A DNA stretch of 64,000 nt, taken from assembly GCA_963728835.1 (NCBI GenBank), contig CAVSKZ010000002.1, positions 744,001 to 808,000 on the forward strand, given 5' to 3'. Below, piece by piece: positions 28,344-36,755 of the stretch. A program made the translations under genes and the position numbers. How positions within the stretch are numbered: position 1 is the first letter of the stretch; each line of letters begins with the position of its first letter. The notes under the pieces are model-generated. The model made no database searches and was not told where the DNA came from. It was given only the letters and a program-made list of their open reading frames with translations. Origin of the DNA: VRUE01 sp963728835 (GTDB lineage: Bacteria > Actinomycetota > Thermoleophilia > Solirubrobacterales > 70-9).

Positions 28344-28900
28344 CAGCTGCTCCTTCCGTCGTCGGCGGAGCCGAGGAGGCGGGCCTCCATCCGCTCGCAC
28401 CAGTCTGCGAACCACTCGTTGAACTCGATCCCTCCCTGCAGCACCATCAGCGGGTAGGGATCGTCCATCTCCTCCAGCTTCTCCGTGGCTTTCGGCTCGA
28501 TCGACCGAAGCCGCGCGGCGACGCCGGCGCGGTGCTCGCGCATCGCCCGCAGGGTCGCGGCCCCCTTCTCGGGCGCCAGCACGCCGGAGAAGAAGAGCTT
28601 CAGCAGCCCTTCTTCGCGCATCTCCGCCGTCTCGGGCGGCTCGCTCAGCCAGGCCTTCAGCTCCGCTTCCCCCGCGGCTGTGATCGCGTAGACGGTGCGC
28701 TTGCGCTCGCCGCGGGGAGCGTCGGCTCCCGCGAGCAGGCCCGCCTCGGAGAGCCGTCTCAGCTCGGGGTAGATCTGCCCGTAGCTGGCGGCCCAGAAGA
28801 ACCTGGTCGTGTTGTCGACGAGGGCCTTGATCTCATAGCCCGAGCGGGGCTCGCGGCTGACCATGCCGAGGATCACGTAGGCGGTGGGGCTCAGTTCCAC
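28343..28900 (-). CDS. PadR-family transcriptional regulator
   Basis: 185 residues. N-terminal PadR winged helix (LSPTAYVILGMVSREPRSGYEIK, ASYGQIYPELRRLSEAGL, then KRTVYAITAAGEAEL); the C-terminal half is the Vir_act_alpha_C-like coiled-coil dimerisation region. GTG 28900 was chosen because a perfect TATATT -10 box ends 7 nt upstream. It overlaps the downstream MmpL gene by 1 nt, so ligand binding to PadR probably relieves exporter repression. Confidence 0.9.
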   Translation of the reverse strand: MELSPTAYVILGMVSREPRSGYEIKALVDNTTRFFWAASYGQIYPELRRLSEAGLLAGADAPRGERKRTVYAITAAGEAELKAWLSEPPETAEMREEGLLKLFFSGVLAPEKGAATLRAMREHRAGVAARLRSIEPKATEKLEEMDDPYPLMVLQGGIEFNEWFADWCERMEARLLGSADDGRSS

Positions 28901-28908
28901 GCGGCTGA

Positions 28909-28927
28909 ATATATCATGTCGATATAT
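28909..28927. promoter_or_regulatory. PadR operator overlapping the -10 box
   Basis: Perfect inverted repeat ATATATC (28909-28915), 5-nt spacer, GATATAT (28921-28927). It overlaps the TATATT -10 of padR and lies 41 bp from the divergent start at 28968. The AT-rich palindrome in a GC-rich genome fits known PadR-type operators; autoregulation is inferred. Confidence 0.65.
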
Positions 28928-28967
28928 CTCCAAGCGGGGTACCGATCGCATGTAGTCTGCAAGGGCG

Positions 28968-29201
28968 ATGCCGCTAGACCAGAGCAAGATGGGCCAGGTG
29001 GTCACGGCGCAGATGGAGGCGCTCGAAGCCGACTACGGCGAGGATTGCCAGATCGGCGACGTCTGCACGATCGTCGAGGTCGTCGGCCCCCACGGCTCCC
29101 ACGTGCGCGTGCGGACCAGCGACATGCGCCCCCACATGGCCCTTGGCCTGATCCGCATGGCCGAGCACGCGATGCTCGGCAACCTCGGCAGCGGCGAGTA
29201 G
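28968..29201 (+). CDS. small conserved-looking protein of unknown function
   Basis: 77 residues, acidic, no signal peptide or membrane span. A compact beta-barrel-like centre (GDVCTIVEVVGPHGSHVRVR) is followed by an amphipathic Met-rich helix. I do not recognise the family. Start ATG 28968 lies 9 nt after TAGTCT. It is divergent from padR and 40 nt upstream of lysC, possibly cotranscribed with it. Confidence 0.6.
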   Translation: MPLDQSKMGQVVTAQMEALEADYGEDCQIGDVCTIVEVVGPHGSHVRVRTSDMRPHMALGLIRMAEHAMLGNLGSGE

Positions 29202-29241
29202 CTCTCGCCGGGCGCCGGGCGCCGACTATCCTCAGCCGTTC

Positions 29242-30544
29242 ATGGCCGAGAGAACGCCCAAGACCGTGGTGATGAAGTTCGGCGGCTCCTCCGTTGCCGG
29301 CGCCGAGGAGCTCAAGCGCGCCGCGCGGCGGATCGTCGCCGCGCGCGAGGAGGGCGCCCGCGTGGTCGCGGTGCTCTCGGCGCGGGGACAAGACGACAGA
29401 CGAGCTGGTCGCCTCGGCGCTGGAGATATCGGAGCGACCCGAGCCCCGCGAGATGGACATGCTGCTCTCCACCGGGGAGCGGATCTCCTGCGCGCTCTGC
29501 GCGATGGCGATCCACGACATGGGCCATAAGGCGATCTCGCTGACCGGCTCCCAGGCGGGCATCGTCACCGACTCCTCCCACACCAAGGCGCGGATCATCG
29601 ACGTGCGGGCGGAGCGGATCCTCGAGGCGCTGGAGGAGGACAGGATCGTCCTCGTCGCCGGCTTCCAGGGCTTCTCGACCGAGAGCCACGACGTCACCAC
29701 CCTTGGCCGCGGCGGCTCCGACACCACCGCCGTGGCGCTGGCGGCGGCGCTCGAGGCCGACGTCTGCGAGATCTACACAGACGTCGCCGGCGTCTTCAGC
29801 GCCGACCCGCGGATCGTCCCCGAGGCGCGCAAGATCCCGGTCGCCACCTTCGAGGAGACGCTGGAGATGGCGGCCTCCGGCGCCCGCGTCCTGCAGCTGC
29901 GCTCGGTCGAGTACGCGCGCAACCACGGCGTCCGCATCCACTGCCGCAGCAGCTTCGAGGACGGTCCCGGTACCCTCGTCGTCACCGAGGCCGAGGCCGA
30001 GCAGGAGACCATGGAGCAACCCTTCGTTACAGCCGTGACCCACACCGACGACGAGGCGCGGGTGACGCTGACCGGCATCCGCGACGAGCCCGGCGTCGCC
30101 GGCCAGATCTTCACCGCGCTGGCCGAGGCCGGCATCAACGTCGACGTGATCATCCAGAACGAGCCCGTCGGCGACGATGAGCTGGCCGACCTCTCCTTCA
30201 CGATCGACCGCTCCGAGATGACCGCCGCCACCGACGCGCTCTCGGCGCTGGGCGACGTCAGCCAGGGTGTGCGCACCGACGAGCGCATCGGCAAGGTCTC
30301 GATCATCGGCGCCGGCATGCGCTCCCACCCCGGCGTCGCCGCAAAGGTCTTCGAGGTCCTCGGCGGCGAGGGGATCAACATCGAGATGATCTCCACCTCC
30401 CCGATCAAGATCTCCTGCGTCATCTCCGCCGACCGCGTCCGGGACGCGGTGGGGGCCCTCCACCGGGCCTTCGAGCTGGGCGCCGACGCGGTGCGGCCGG
30501 AAGAACCCGAAGGCGCCGAACACCGCCCGACTGTCAGCGGCTGA
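29242..30544 (+). CDS. lysC: aspartate kinase, with a +1 frameshift in this sequence
   Basis: First step from aspartate to lysine, threonine and methionine. N-terminal KFGGSSVA catalytic loop, LSTGERISCAL, TLGRGGSDTTAVALAAAL, ATP-site EIYTDVAGVFSADPR, then two ACT domains (from ~residue 265: LTGIRDEPGVAGQIFTALAE and IGAGMRSHPGVAAKVFEVL) for feedback control. One extra C at 29389 (GGA-C-AAG) breaks the frame at residue 49; removing it restores ARGKTTDEL and a 433-residue enzyme. Because every other motif is intact, the shift is more likely a sequence error or very recent mutation than decay. asd follows beyond a repeat element. Confidence 0.9.
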
Positions 30545-30566
30545 TTCGCACAGACGAGGGGCTGTC

Positions 30567-30999
30567 GGCCGCGGGTCCTGTCGCCGGGGGTGGGGGGTGC
30601 CCTGCTTGCGCTTCGCGCTGCTTCGGGCAGAGGGACGAAAGCGGGATGGGCTATGGACCCCGCCCTCAGCAGCCTACGCGCGGCGCAGACACCCCCCACC
30701 CCCGGCGCCACCCGCGGAGAGGCGGACGTGCTGAGCGAACAGGCGCAGCCAGGGTTGGAAAGCTTTTCCACATAGCGAACGGCGGCGCCGAGCCTCGGAA
30801 GCTCTCGGCCCAAGCCAGCTTGCCAGTCGCATTGCCTCAAGTGGTCGGAGCGATGCCTTCTCGCCCAAAGCCTTTGACCCTGGGAAGTTTGATCGACGTT
30901 CCTCGCGGGGGGTGGCGTCGTAGGGGGAACCGCCCCCGAGGACGCTTTAGCGACCGGAGGGGGTGGTGGGTCCCCTACGGCGACAGGACCCGCCGCGCC
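30567..30999. repeat. composite palindromic element, intergenic copy 2
   Basis: 433 bp between lysC and asd. Left half 30567-30718 is identical to 25832-25983. A ~185-bp spacer follows with no similarity to the other copies. The right half 30904-30999 is inverted, with payload arms CGTAGGGG/CCCCCTACG in place of the CGGATTTGG arms of the 26117 copy, but the same core (CCACCACCCC...GCTAAAGC). It ends 27 bp before the asd start. No gene is supported in this interval. Confidence 0.9.
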
Positions 31000-31026
31000 A
31001 AAGCCTCCTTCGTCATACTCGAACCA

Positions 31027-32067
31027 ATGGCAGGAAACGGTTACAGAGTGGGGGTTCTCGGCGCCACGGGGGCGGTCGGATCGACGATCCTGGGGATCCT
31101 GGCGGAGCGGGAATTCCCGGCTGCTGAAGTCGTCGCCTTCGCCTCGGAGCGCTCAGTGGGGCGCCAGATCGAGTGGAACGGGTCGGTGCTGACGTGCCGG
31201 GCGCTGACACCGGAGACGATCCAGGACCTCGACGTCGTCCTCTCCTCGGCCGGCGGCGCGGTCAGCGCCGAGTGGGCGCCGCGGCTGGTCGAGGCGGGCG
31301 CCGTTGTCGTCGACAACACGAGCTACTGGCGGATGCACGAGGATGTGCCGCTGGTCGTCGCTGGGGTCAACCCGGAGGCGGCCGACTCGCACAAGGGCAT
31401 CGTCGCCAACCCCAACTGCACGACGATGGTGGCGATGATGGCGCTGGCGCCGATCCACCGCGCGGTCGGGCTCGAGCGCATCGTCGTCTCCAGCTACCAG
31501 GCCGTGTCAGGCACGGGGCAGCGGGCGATCGAGGAGATGCAGGCGCAGTCGCGAGCGGTCCTGGCTGGGGAAGAGGTCCCCAGCCCGAAGATCTACCCCC
31601 ACCGGATCGCCTTCAACGTCCTGCCCCAGGTCGAGGTCTTCAAGGACGGCGACGACTACACCACCGAGGAGCGCAAGGTGATGGCGGAGACCCGCAAGAT
31701 CCTCGGCGCCGGAGGGGAGCTGGCGATCTCGGCCACCTGCGCCCGCGTCCCCGTCGTCAGCGGCCACTCCGAGTCGGTCAACGTGCGCACCCGCGAGGAC
31801 CTGTCGCCGGACGACTGCCGCACCCTGCTCGCCGAATCTCCCGGTGTCGTCGTCGTCGACGACCCCGCGGCGGGCGCCTACCCGATGGCGATCGACGCCG
31901 CCGGCCGCGACGAGGTCCTCGTCGGCCGCATCCGCCGCGACCCCGACCAGGAGCGCACCCTCAACCTCTGGGTCGCCGGCGACAACCTGCGCAAGGGCGC
32001 CGCCACCAACGCCGTCCAGGTCGCCGAGCTGCTGATCGAGCGCGACCTGCTCGGTTCGCAGGCCTGA
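31027..32067 (+). CDS. asd: aspartate-semialdehyde dehydrogenase
   Basis: Reduces aspartyl phosphate to aspartate semialdehyde with NADPH, the step after lysC. 346 residues: NADP-binding GVLGATGAVGSTIL, catalytic Cys131 in VANPNCTTM, QAVSGTGQRAIEEM, FNVLPQVE, and the catalytic His in RVPVVSGHSES. Start ATG 31027 lies 7 nt after CATACT, so despite following lysC it seems to have its own leaderless promoter downstream of the inserted repeat element. Confidence 0.95.
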   Translation: MAGNGYRVGVLGATGAVGSTILGILAEREFPAAEVVAFASERSVGRQIEWNGSVLTCRALTPETIQDLDVVLSSAGGAVSAEWAPRLVEAGAVVVDNTSYWRMHEDVPLVVAGVNPEAADSHKGIVANPNCTTMVAMMALAPIHRAVGLERIVVSSYQAVSGTGQRAIEEMQAQSRAVLAGEEVPSPKIYPHRIAFNVLPQVEVFKDGDDYTTEERKVMAETRKILGAGGELAISATCARVPVVSGHSESVNVRTREDLSPDDCRTLLAESPGVVVVDDPAAGAYPMAIDAAGRDEVLVGRIRRDPDQERTLNLWVAGDNLRKGAATNAVQVAELLIERDLLGSQA

Positions 32068-32082
32068 GCTCTAGTGGGAATG

Positions 32083-32098
32083 TTTTGTCCGCTAGTCT
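32083..32098 (+). promoter_or_regulatory. shared 16-bp promoter motif, copy 1
   Basis: TTTTGTCCGCTAGTCT, 7 nt before the ATG at 32106. It matches motifs before the related small genes at 34203 and 34468. The TAGTCT part is a probable -10 of a leaderless transcript. Confidence 0.55.
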
Positions 32099-32105
32099 TC
32101 AGCGA

Positions 32106-32273
32106 ATGCTGGAGACTTGGGAGCGAGGTCAAATCGAACGCTTGGAGAAGCGTGTGGATCAGTTGGAACGCAAGAGATGGGAACGATCAGATTTTGGGTT
32201 CAGCTTGATTGTGCGTAGCCTGACCGCCGCCATCGTCGCTCTGGGGGTTGCCGCGATTGTCCTCGGCGTTTAA
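32106..32273 (+). CDS. tiny coiled-coil membrane protein, paralogue 1
   Basis: 55 residues: a charged heptad-like helix (ERLEKRVDQLERKRWERSDF) followed by one hydrophobic segment of ~20 residues ending at the C-terminus. No signal peptidase site, so a C-terminally anchored protein with a cytoplasmic coiled coil is likely. Closely related to the 59-residue protein at 34203. Function unknown; oligomerisation through the coiled coil is inferred. Confidence 0.65.
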   Translation: MLETWERGQIERLEKRVDQLERKRWERSDFGFSLIVRSLTAAIVALGVAAIVLGV

Positions 32274-32297
32274 CCCAGTTCACTGACGATCGTCAGT

Positions 32298-32774
32298 TCA
32301 ATTCCCGAAGTCTTCCGCCAGCGCGGCGAAGCGCTCGGCCAGTCCGCAGAAGAAGTCGTGTCGCGTGACCACGGCGTGGATCCGGCCGCGGGTGGCGATC
32401 GGGACGATCAGCACGCGGTGGTGGAGGAAGATCTCGGCCAGCTGGGTGTCGGAGTAGGCGTCCTCGACGACCACGTGGTCGGTGGTCAAATAGCGGCGGA
32501 TCGGCTCCTCGGCACACTGACTGCGGCGCTCGATCGTCTCGTCGACCGAGCGCGAGACCATTGCCGCCGAGGCAAGCTCGCCGACATAGCCGGGGAAGAG
32601 CGCGGTCATGAACTCGCGCTCGCCGAAGATGCCGGCGAAGCGGCCGTCGCTCTCCACCGCGGGCAGCGCCGGCAGACCGGCGTCGATCACCCGCCGCGCA
32701 GCGGGGCCGATCAGCTCGTCGGCGTCGAGGGGCTCTATCTCGCGCAGCGTGCTCTTGACGATCGAGTCGGGCAT
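32298..32774 (-). CDS. CBS-pair domain protein
   Basis: 158 residues composed almost entirely of two CBS motifs (AARRVIDAGLPALPAVESDG ... and LAEIFLHHRVLIVPIATRG..HAVVTRHDF). CBS pairs bind adenine nucleotides and regulate transporters or enzymes. It starts 8 nt after the transporter gene encoded upstream on the same strand, so it is a likely regulatory partner of that transporter. Confidence 0.82.
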   Translation of the reverse strand: MPDSIVKSTLREIEPLDADELIGPAARRVIDAGLPALPAVESDGRFAGIFGEREFMTALFPGYVGELASAAMVSRSVDETIERRSQCAEEPIRRYLTTDHVVVEDAYSDTQLAEIFLHHRVLIVPIATRGRIHAVVTRHDFFCGLAERFAALAEDFGN

Positions 32775-32782
32775 CTCTCTCC

Positions 32783-34054
32783 TCAGATCAGGATGTAGCG
32801 GATCGCAATGTAAGCGGTGGCGAGGCCGATCGAGAGAATCGTCACCGGCAAGCCTACGCGCAGGAAGGTCATGAAGCCGATCGGCGTCCCGGCCCGCTCG
32901 GCCATCCCAGCGGCGGCGACGTTCGCCGCGGCGGCGATGAGAGTGGCGTTGCCGCCGAAGCAGGCGCCAAGCGCCAGCGCCCACCAGTAGGCGTCATCGC
33001 CTGTGGCACCGGCCTCCGTCTGCAGCTCCATCACGACCGGGATCATCGCCGTGGTGAAGGGAATGTTGTCGACCACGGCGGAGCCCGCTGCGGCGACCCA
33101 GGTGATCCCGATCAGCTCTGCCGTGCGCTCGCCGCCGGTGACGTCCTTGACCGCGTCGGCGACATGGCCGATCGCCCCGGTCGCCTCCAGCGCTCCAACC
33201 ATCACGAAGAGGCCGATGAAGAAGAAGAGCGTCGTCCACTCGATGCCGGAGAGCGCTTTCTCGAGATCGATCCGGGTCACCAGCAGACCGACCGCGGCGC
33301 CGGTCAGAGCCACTGTCGCCGGCTCGACGTGCAGGGCCTGGTGGGCGAAGAAGGCGAGCACCGTGAGCGCCAGCACGGGGCCGGTGCGCCGCAGCTCGGC
33401 GGCGTCGCGGATCGAGGCAACCGCGTTCAGCTCCATGACGGCGCGTCGATCGCGCTCCTCGATCTGCAGGCGCCGCCGGAAGACGAGGTAGAGCAGCGGG
33501 ATCACCGCGGCGAAGGTGACGATCACGATCGGGGCCAGGTTGGCGATGAAGGAGTTGAAGCTGAGCCCGGTGGCGCCGGCGATGATGATGTTCGGCGGGT
33601 CGCCGATCAGCGTCGCGGTGCCGCCGATGTTGGAGGCGATCACCTCGATGATCAAGAGCGGCACCGCCTCGACGTCGAGCGCGTCGGCGAGCAGGAAGGT
33701 GATCGGCGCGATCAGCAGGATCGTGGTCAGGTTGTCGAGGAAGGCCGAGAGCACCGCGGTGATCCCGGCCAGGCTCATCGTCAGCGCGAAGGAGCGCCCA
33801 CCGGAGATCTGACCGGCGCGGATCGCCACGTAGTCGTAGATACCGGTCTGCTGGGTCAGGTAGACGAGGATCATCATCCCGACCAGGAGGCCGATCGTGT
33901 TGAAGTCGACCGCCTCGATCGCCTGCTCCTGGGAGAAGTCGCCGGCGAAGAGGACGACGATCGCGGCCCCGAGCAGTGCCACGTTGGTCCTGTGCATCTT
34001 CTCGCTGGCGATGATCGCCAAGACGATGAGGAAGGTGGCTACGGCAATTGCCAT
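32783..34054 (-). CDS. ArsB/NhaD-superfamily ion transporter
   Basis: 423 residues with about 11-12 spans. Features of the ion-transporter superfamily: DFNTIGLLVGMMILVYL, SAFLDNLTTILLIAPITFLL, GGTATLIGDPPNIIIAGATG, and the second-repeat counterpart VVDNIPFTTAMIPVV with FGGNATLIAAAANV. The two D-N-x-T/P-F-T hairpins support a substrate/H+ or Na+/H+ antiport mechanism; arsenite, Na+ and dicarboxylate are all possible. No arsR or arsC is nearby, which makes arsenite less likely. Operon with the CBS protein. Confidence 0.85.
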   Translation of the reverse strand: MAIAVATFLIVLAIIASEKMHRTNVALLGAAIVVLFAGDFSQEQAIEAVDFNTIGLLVGMMILVYLTQQTGIYDYVAIRAGQISGGRSFALTMSLAGITAVLSAFLDNLTTILLIAPITFLLADALDVEAVPLLIIEVIASNIGGTATLIGDPPNIIIAGATGLSFNSFIANLAPIVIVTFAAVIPLLYLVFRRRLQIEERDRRAVMELNAVASIRDAAELRRTGPVLALTVLAFFAHQALHVEPATVALTGAAVGLLVTRIDLEKALSGIEWTTLFFFIGLFVMVGALEATGAIGHVADAVKDVTGGERTAELIGITWVAAAGSAVVDNIPFTTAMIPVVMELQTEAGATGDDAYWWALALGACFGGNATLIAAAANVAAAGMAERAGTPIGFMTFLRVGLPVTILSIGLATAYIAIRYILI

Positions 34055-34177
34055 CGGAGCCTTTCGAGGTCGGCGAGGAGTGTTGCCGACCAGTCTTCCC
34101 GGCTCACCAGGGGAAACCCTACAGGGGTGGGATGAACGCCCCACCGCGCAGAGAGGTCAATGAGTTTGACTGAATTG

Positions 34178-34193
34178 CTTTGTCTGTTAGCCT
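34178..34193 (+). promoter_or_regulatory. shared 16-bp promoter motif, copy 2
   Basis: CTTTGTCTGTTAGCCT, 9 nt before ATG 34203. Same motif as 32083 and 34443 with four substitutions relative to copy 1. Confidence 0.5.
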
Positions 34194-34202
34194 ATAGGGT
34201 GC

Positions 34203-34382
34203 ATGGAGGCTTGGGAGAAAGCAAGGGTCGATCGTCTCGAGACCCGCGTCGACCAGCTCGAGCGCAAGGACTGGGAACGCGCGGACTTCACCTTTCGCCT
34301 GATCATGTACGGCCTCACCGCGGCCCTCGTCGTCCTCAACATCGTGACGATCGCGATCGCCGCCTCGAACCCCGGCCACTGA
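34203..34382 (+). CDS. tiny coiled-coil membrane protein, paralogue 2
   Basis: 59 residues: helix RVDRLETRVDQLERKDWERA followed by a hydrophobic span and a short polar end. About half of its residues match the protein at 32106 (shared ETRVDQLERK-type core and the W-E-R-x-D-F junction). Function unknown. Confidence 0.65.
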   Translation: MEAWEKARVDRLETRVDQLERKDWERADFTFRLIMYGLTAALVVLNIVTIAIAASNPGH

Positions 34383-34442
34383 CTGACGCGTGCGGCGCGG
34401 CTAAATATCCGTCCGTCCCACTTCCGTTACCCATCCGTAACA

Positions 34443-34458
34443 TTTTGTCCGCTAGCCT
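34443..34458 (+). promoter_or_regulatory. shared 16-bp promoter motif, copy 3
   Basis: TTTTGTCCGCTAGCCT, 9 nt before ATG 34468. Differs from copy 1 at a single base. Confidence 0.55.
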
Positions 34459-34467
34459 TGGCTGAGG

Positions 34468-34719
34468 ATGGAGCAGGCTAGGACTAAGTGGAACGACGAT
34501 CGCCTCGACCACCTCTCGGGGCAGGTCGACTCCGTGCGCGACCAGGTCGACTCATTGCGTCACCACATGGACGAGCGCTTCGAAAGGCAGGAAGCCCGCA
34601 TGGATGCAAGGTTCGCCGCCCTCGACGCGAAGTTCGATGCTCTGCAGCGAACGATGATTCTCACTTTGGGCGGCATCCTCGCCACCTTCGGCGGCGTCCT
34701 CCTCGCCGCCCAGCTCTAG
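34468..34719 (+). CDS. small coiled-coil membrane protein, paralogue 3
   Basis: 83 residues: a long heptad region (SGQVDSVRDQVDSLRHHMDE, then RFERQEARMDARFAALDAKF) capped by one C-terminal hydrophobic span (LTLGGILATFGGVLLAAQL). Same architecture and promoter motif as the two smaller neighbours but a longer coiled coil. Possibly a membrane-bound oligomerising factor; no family assigned. Confidence 0.7.
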   Translation: MEQARTKWNDDRLDHLSGQVDSVRDQVDSLRHHMDERFERQEARMDARFAALDAKFDALQRTMILTLGGILATFGGVLLAAQL

Positions 34720-34725
34720 ACCGAG

Positions 34726-34788
34726 TTAGGCGGGTACCGCTGAGAGCTTGTCCTCGACCTGGCGTGTCGAGGCGATGTGCCTCTTCAT
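34726..34788 (-). CDS. 20-residue open reading frame coupled to the sdh operon
   Basis: ATG 34788 overlaps the TGA of the CCG-domain subunit gene (ATGA) and has AAGGAG 6 nt upstream, which is the spacing used between the other sdh genes. It encodes a short basic peptide beginning MKRHIASTRQVEDK. It could be a genuine small accessory peptide, or the surviving start of a deleted fourth gene. No similarity recognised. Confidence 0.3.
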   Translation of the reverse strand: MKRHIASTRQVEDKLSAVPA

Positions 34789-35621
34789 CCCGAGCTCCTT
34801 CGGCTCAGCCCCCAGAGCGAGGCCACTAGCTGCGGCAGGTGCAGGACCGGGAGGCCGAGGTCGCGGTTGACGACCTTGGCCGCCTCGGGCTGCTGCAGGT
34901 CGAGGTTGAGGTGGCAGAGCGGGCAGGGGGTGACGAGGCAGTCGGCGCCGGCGTCGATCGCGTCGCCGACGTGGGTGCCGGCCTGGCGCAGCGAGGTGTC
35001 GCGGTTCATCGTGATCACCGGGAAGCCGCAGCACTTGCGGGCGCCGTCGTATTCGACGACCTCGCCGCCGAGCGTCTCGATCACCTTCTCGAGGTAGATG
35101 TCGCGGTCGGGGTACTCGTCGTAGCCGAGCCGCTCCTTGGGGCGGACCACGTAGCAGCCGTAGAAGGGGCCGACGCGCAGGCCGGAGAGCGGCCGCATCA
35201 CCTTCTCGGCAAGGCGGTCGAGGCCGTAGTCCTCGACCAGCAGCCAGAGGAAGTTCTTGTTGGTGAAGCCGTCCTTGCCCTTCTCGTAGGCGAGGCCCTG
35301 GCCGCTCAGCACCTCGTTGACGTGGGCGCGGTAGGCGGAGTCGGCGTCGAGGCGCTGCTGGCACTCCGACTGGGCGCCCTGGCAGGTCGAGCAGATGTTC
35401 ATCATCGAGAGCCCGGTCTGCTGGGCGAGGGCGAAGGTGCGGGCGTTGAGCGTGTCGGCCAGCTCCTGGTTGTGCTCGGCGATGACGCCGGCGCCGCAGC
35501 AGTTGGCGCGGTCGAGTTCGACCAGCTCGATCCCCAGCTTCTCGGCGACGATCGCCATCGAGCCGTGCAGCTCGGTGGTGAAGCCGCGCGAGACGCAGCC
35601 GGGCCAGTAGGCGAGCTTCAT
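34785..35621 (-). CDS. CCG-domain (HdrB-like) third subunit of succinate dehydrogenase
   Basis: 278 residues with two cysteine-rich CCG domains: ANCCGAG with an upstream PGC and downstream CSTCQG, then GCYV, KCCGFP and PCPLCHLNL. This is the SdhE/SdhC-type-E subunit that replaces the haem-containing membrane anchor in non-classical succinate:quinone oxidoreductases and is related to heterodisulfide reductase HdrB. It should bind an iron-sulphur centre and dock the dehydrogenase to the membrane. Its ATG overlaps the sdhB stop by 4 nt. Confidence 0.88.
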   Translation of the reverse strand: MKLAYWPGCVSRGFTTELHGSMAIVAEKLGIELVELDRANCCGAGVIAEHNQELADTLNARTFALAQQTGLSMMNICSTCQGAQSECQQRLDADSAYRAHVNEVLSGQGLAYEKGKDGFTNKNFLWLLVEDYGLDRLAEKVMRPLSGLRVGPFYGCYVVRPKERLGYDEYPDRDIYLEKVIETLGGEVVEYDGARKCCGFPVITMNRDTSLRQAGTHVGDAIDAGADCLVTPCPLCHLNLDLQQPEAAKVVNRDLGLPVLHLPQLVASLWGLSRRSSG

Positions 35622-36755
35622 GCGGTCTCGACCTCCTTCTCGTCGGGCTCCGGCTCCACGTCCTCCTCGCCCTTGATGTACAGGTTGAATTCCTCGCGGT
35701 GCTCCTCGGCGTGGGCGTAGATCGCCTTGACCTCGTCCTGGGCGCCGCCGGGAAGCTTCGGGTGGACTCCGGGGATCAGCTTCGGCAGCGAGCGCATCTT
35801 GCCGGTCTTGATGCCGCGGATGGCCACCGGGAGCGAGCCGAGCAGACCCTTGATCGCGCCTTTCGTCGGTTTGAGCTTGCCTTTGATGCCGGGCGCGTAT
35901 GACTCCTGCAGCAGCAGCGCCTCGTCGTTCGTGCCCTTCTTCTCGATCATCTTGACGAAGGCGTTCACGTGGTTGGCGCCGTTGTTGGGGTCGTCGTCGA
36001 TTTCCTCCTCGGCCGCTTTGCGGCGCAGGCGCATGATCTGGTCCATCGGCGCCACGCCCTTGGGGCAGGCGTCGATGCAGCTGAAGCAGTGGGTGCAGTC
36101 GTAGATCCCGTGCGGGTCGTGCGGCCAGGTCGTGCAGGCGCTCCTTGGTCTCGGCGTCGCGCGGGTCGCCGACGAAGCGGTAGGCCTTGGCCAGCGCGGC
36201 CGGGCCGATGAAGTCGGGGTCGGCTTCCATCGAGAGGCAGGAGGAGACGCAGGCGCCGCACTGGATGCAGGCCATCGACTGGGTGATGTCGATCATCGAC
36301 TCGGGCTCGACCACGTACTCGCGCTCGGGCGCCTCGCCATGGGGAAGCAGCCAGGGGGTGACGCGGCGGATCTTGGTCCAGTGGGTCGACTCCATGTCGG
36401 TGATCAGGTCCTTGATCACCGGCATGTTGCCCATGGGCTCCACGACGATCGCCGGCGTCTCGCCGTTGGAATCGGGACTGACGCTCGCCTTCTTCTCGGC
36501 CAGCTCCTGGGCCTCGCCGATCTGGGTCTTGCAGCCGAGGCCGGACTGGCCGTTGACCTTCATCCCGCAGGAGCCGCAGATCGCGGCGCGGCAGGAGCAG
36601 CGGACCGAGAGCGAGCCGTCGTCGCGGTCCTTGGCCTGGAGCAGGCCGTCGAGGACTGAGAGCGAGGGGTCGAGGTCGACCTTGAACTCCTCCCAGTAGG
36701 GGCCCTCGCCCGACTCGGGCTGGTAGCGGCGGACTTTCAGCGTGTACTCAGCCAT
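35618..36755 (-). CDS. sdhB: succinate dehydrogenase iron-sulphur subunit, with a +1 frameshift in this sequence
   Basis: The N-terminal 2Fe-2S ferredoxin domain has CSCRAAICGSCGMKVNG and GLGC; the C-terminal domain has CIQCGACVSSC and, after the shift, CTHCFSCIDACPKG. Electrons pass from FAD in SdhA through these clusters. An extra base at 36119 (minus-strand GCA-C-GAC) breaks the frame between them; removing it joins LHDLAA to DPHGIYDC and gives 378 residues. A ~120-residue C-terminal extension follows the clusters. It overlaps sdhA by 1 nt (TGATG) and the next subunit by 4 nt. Confidence 0.9.

Noticed and set aside
32783..34054. Arsenite efflux pump ArsB
   Set aside because: The superfamily fits, but there is no arsR, arsC or arsA nearby, so only the superfamily-level call is justified.
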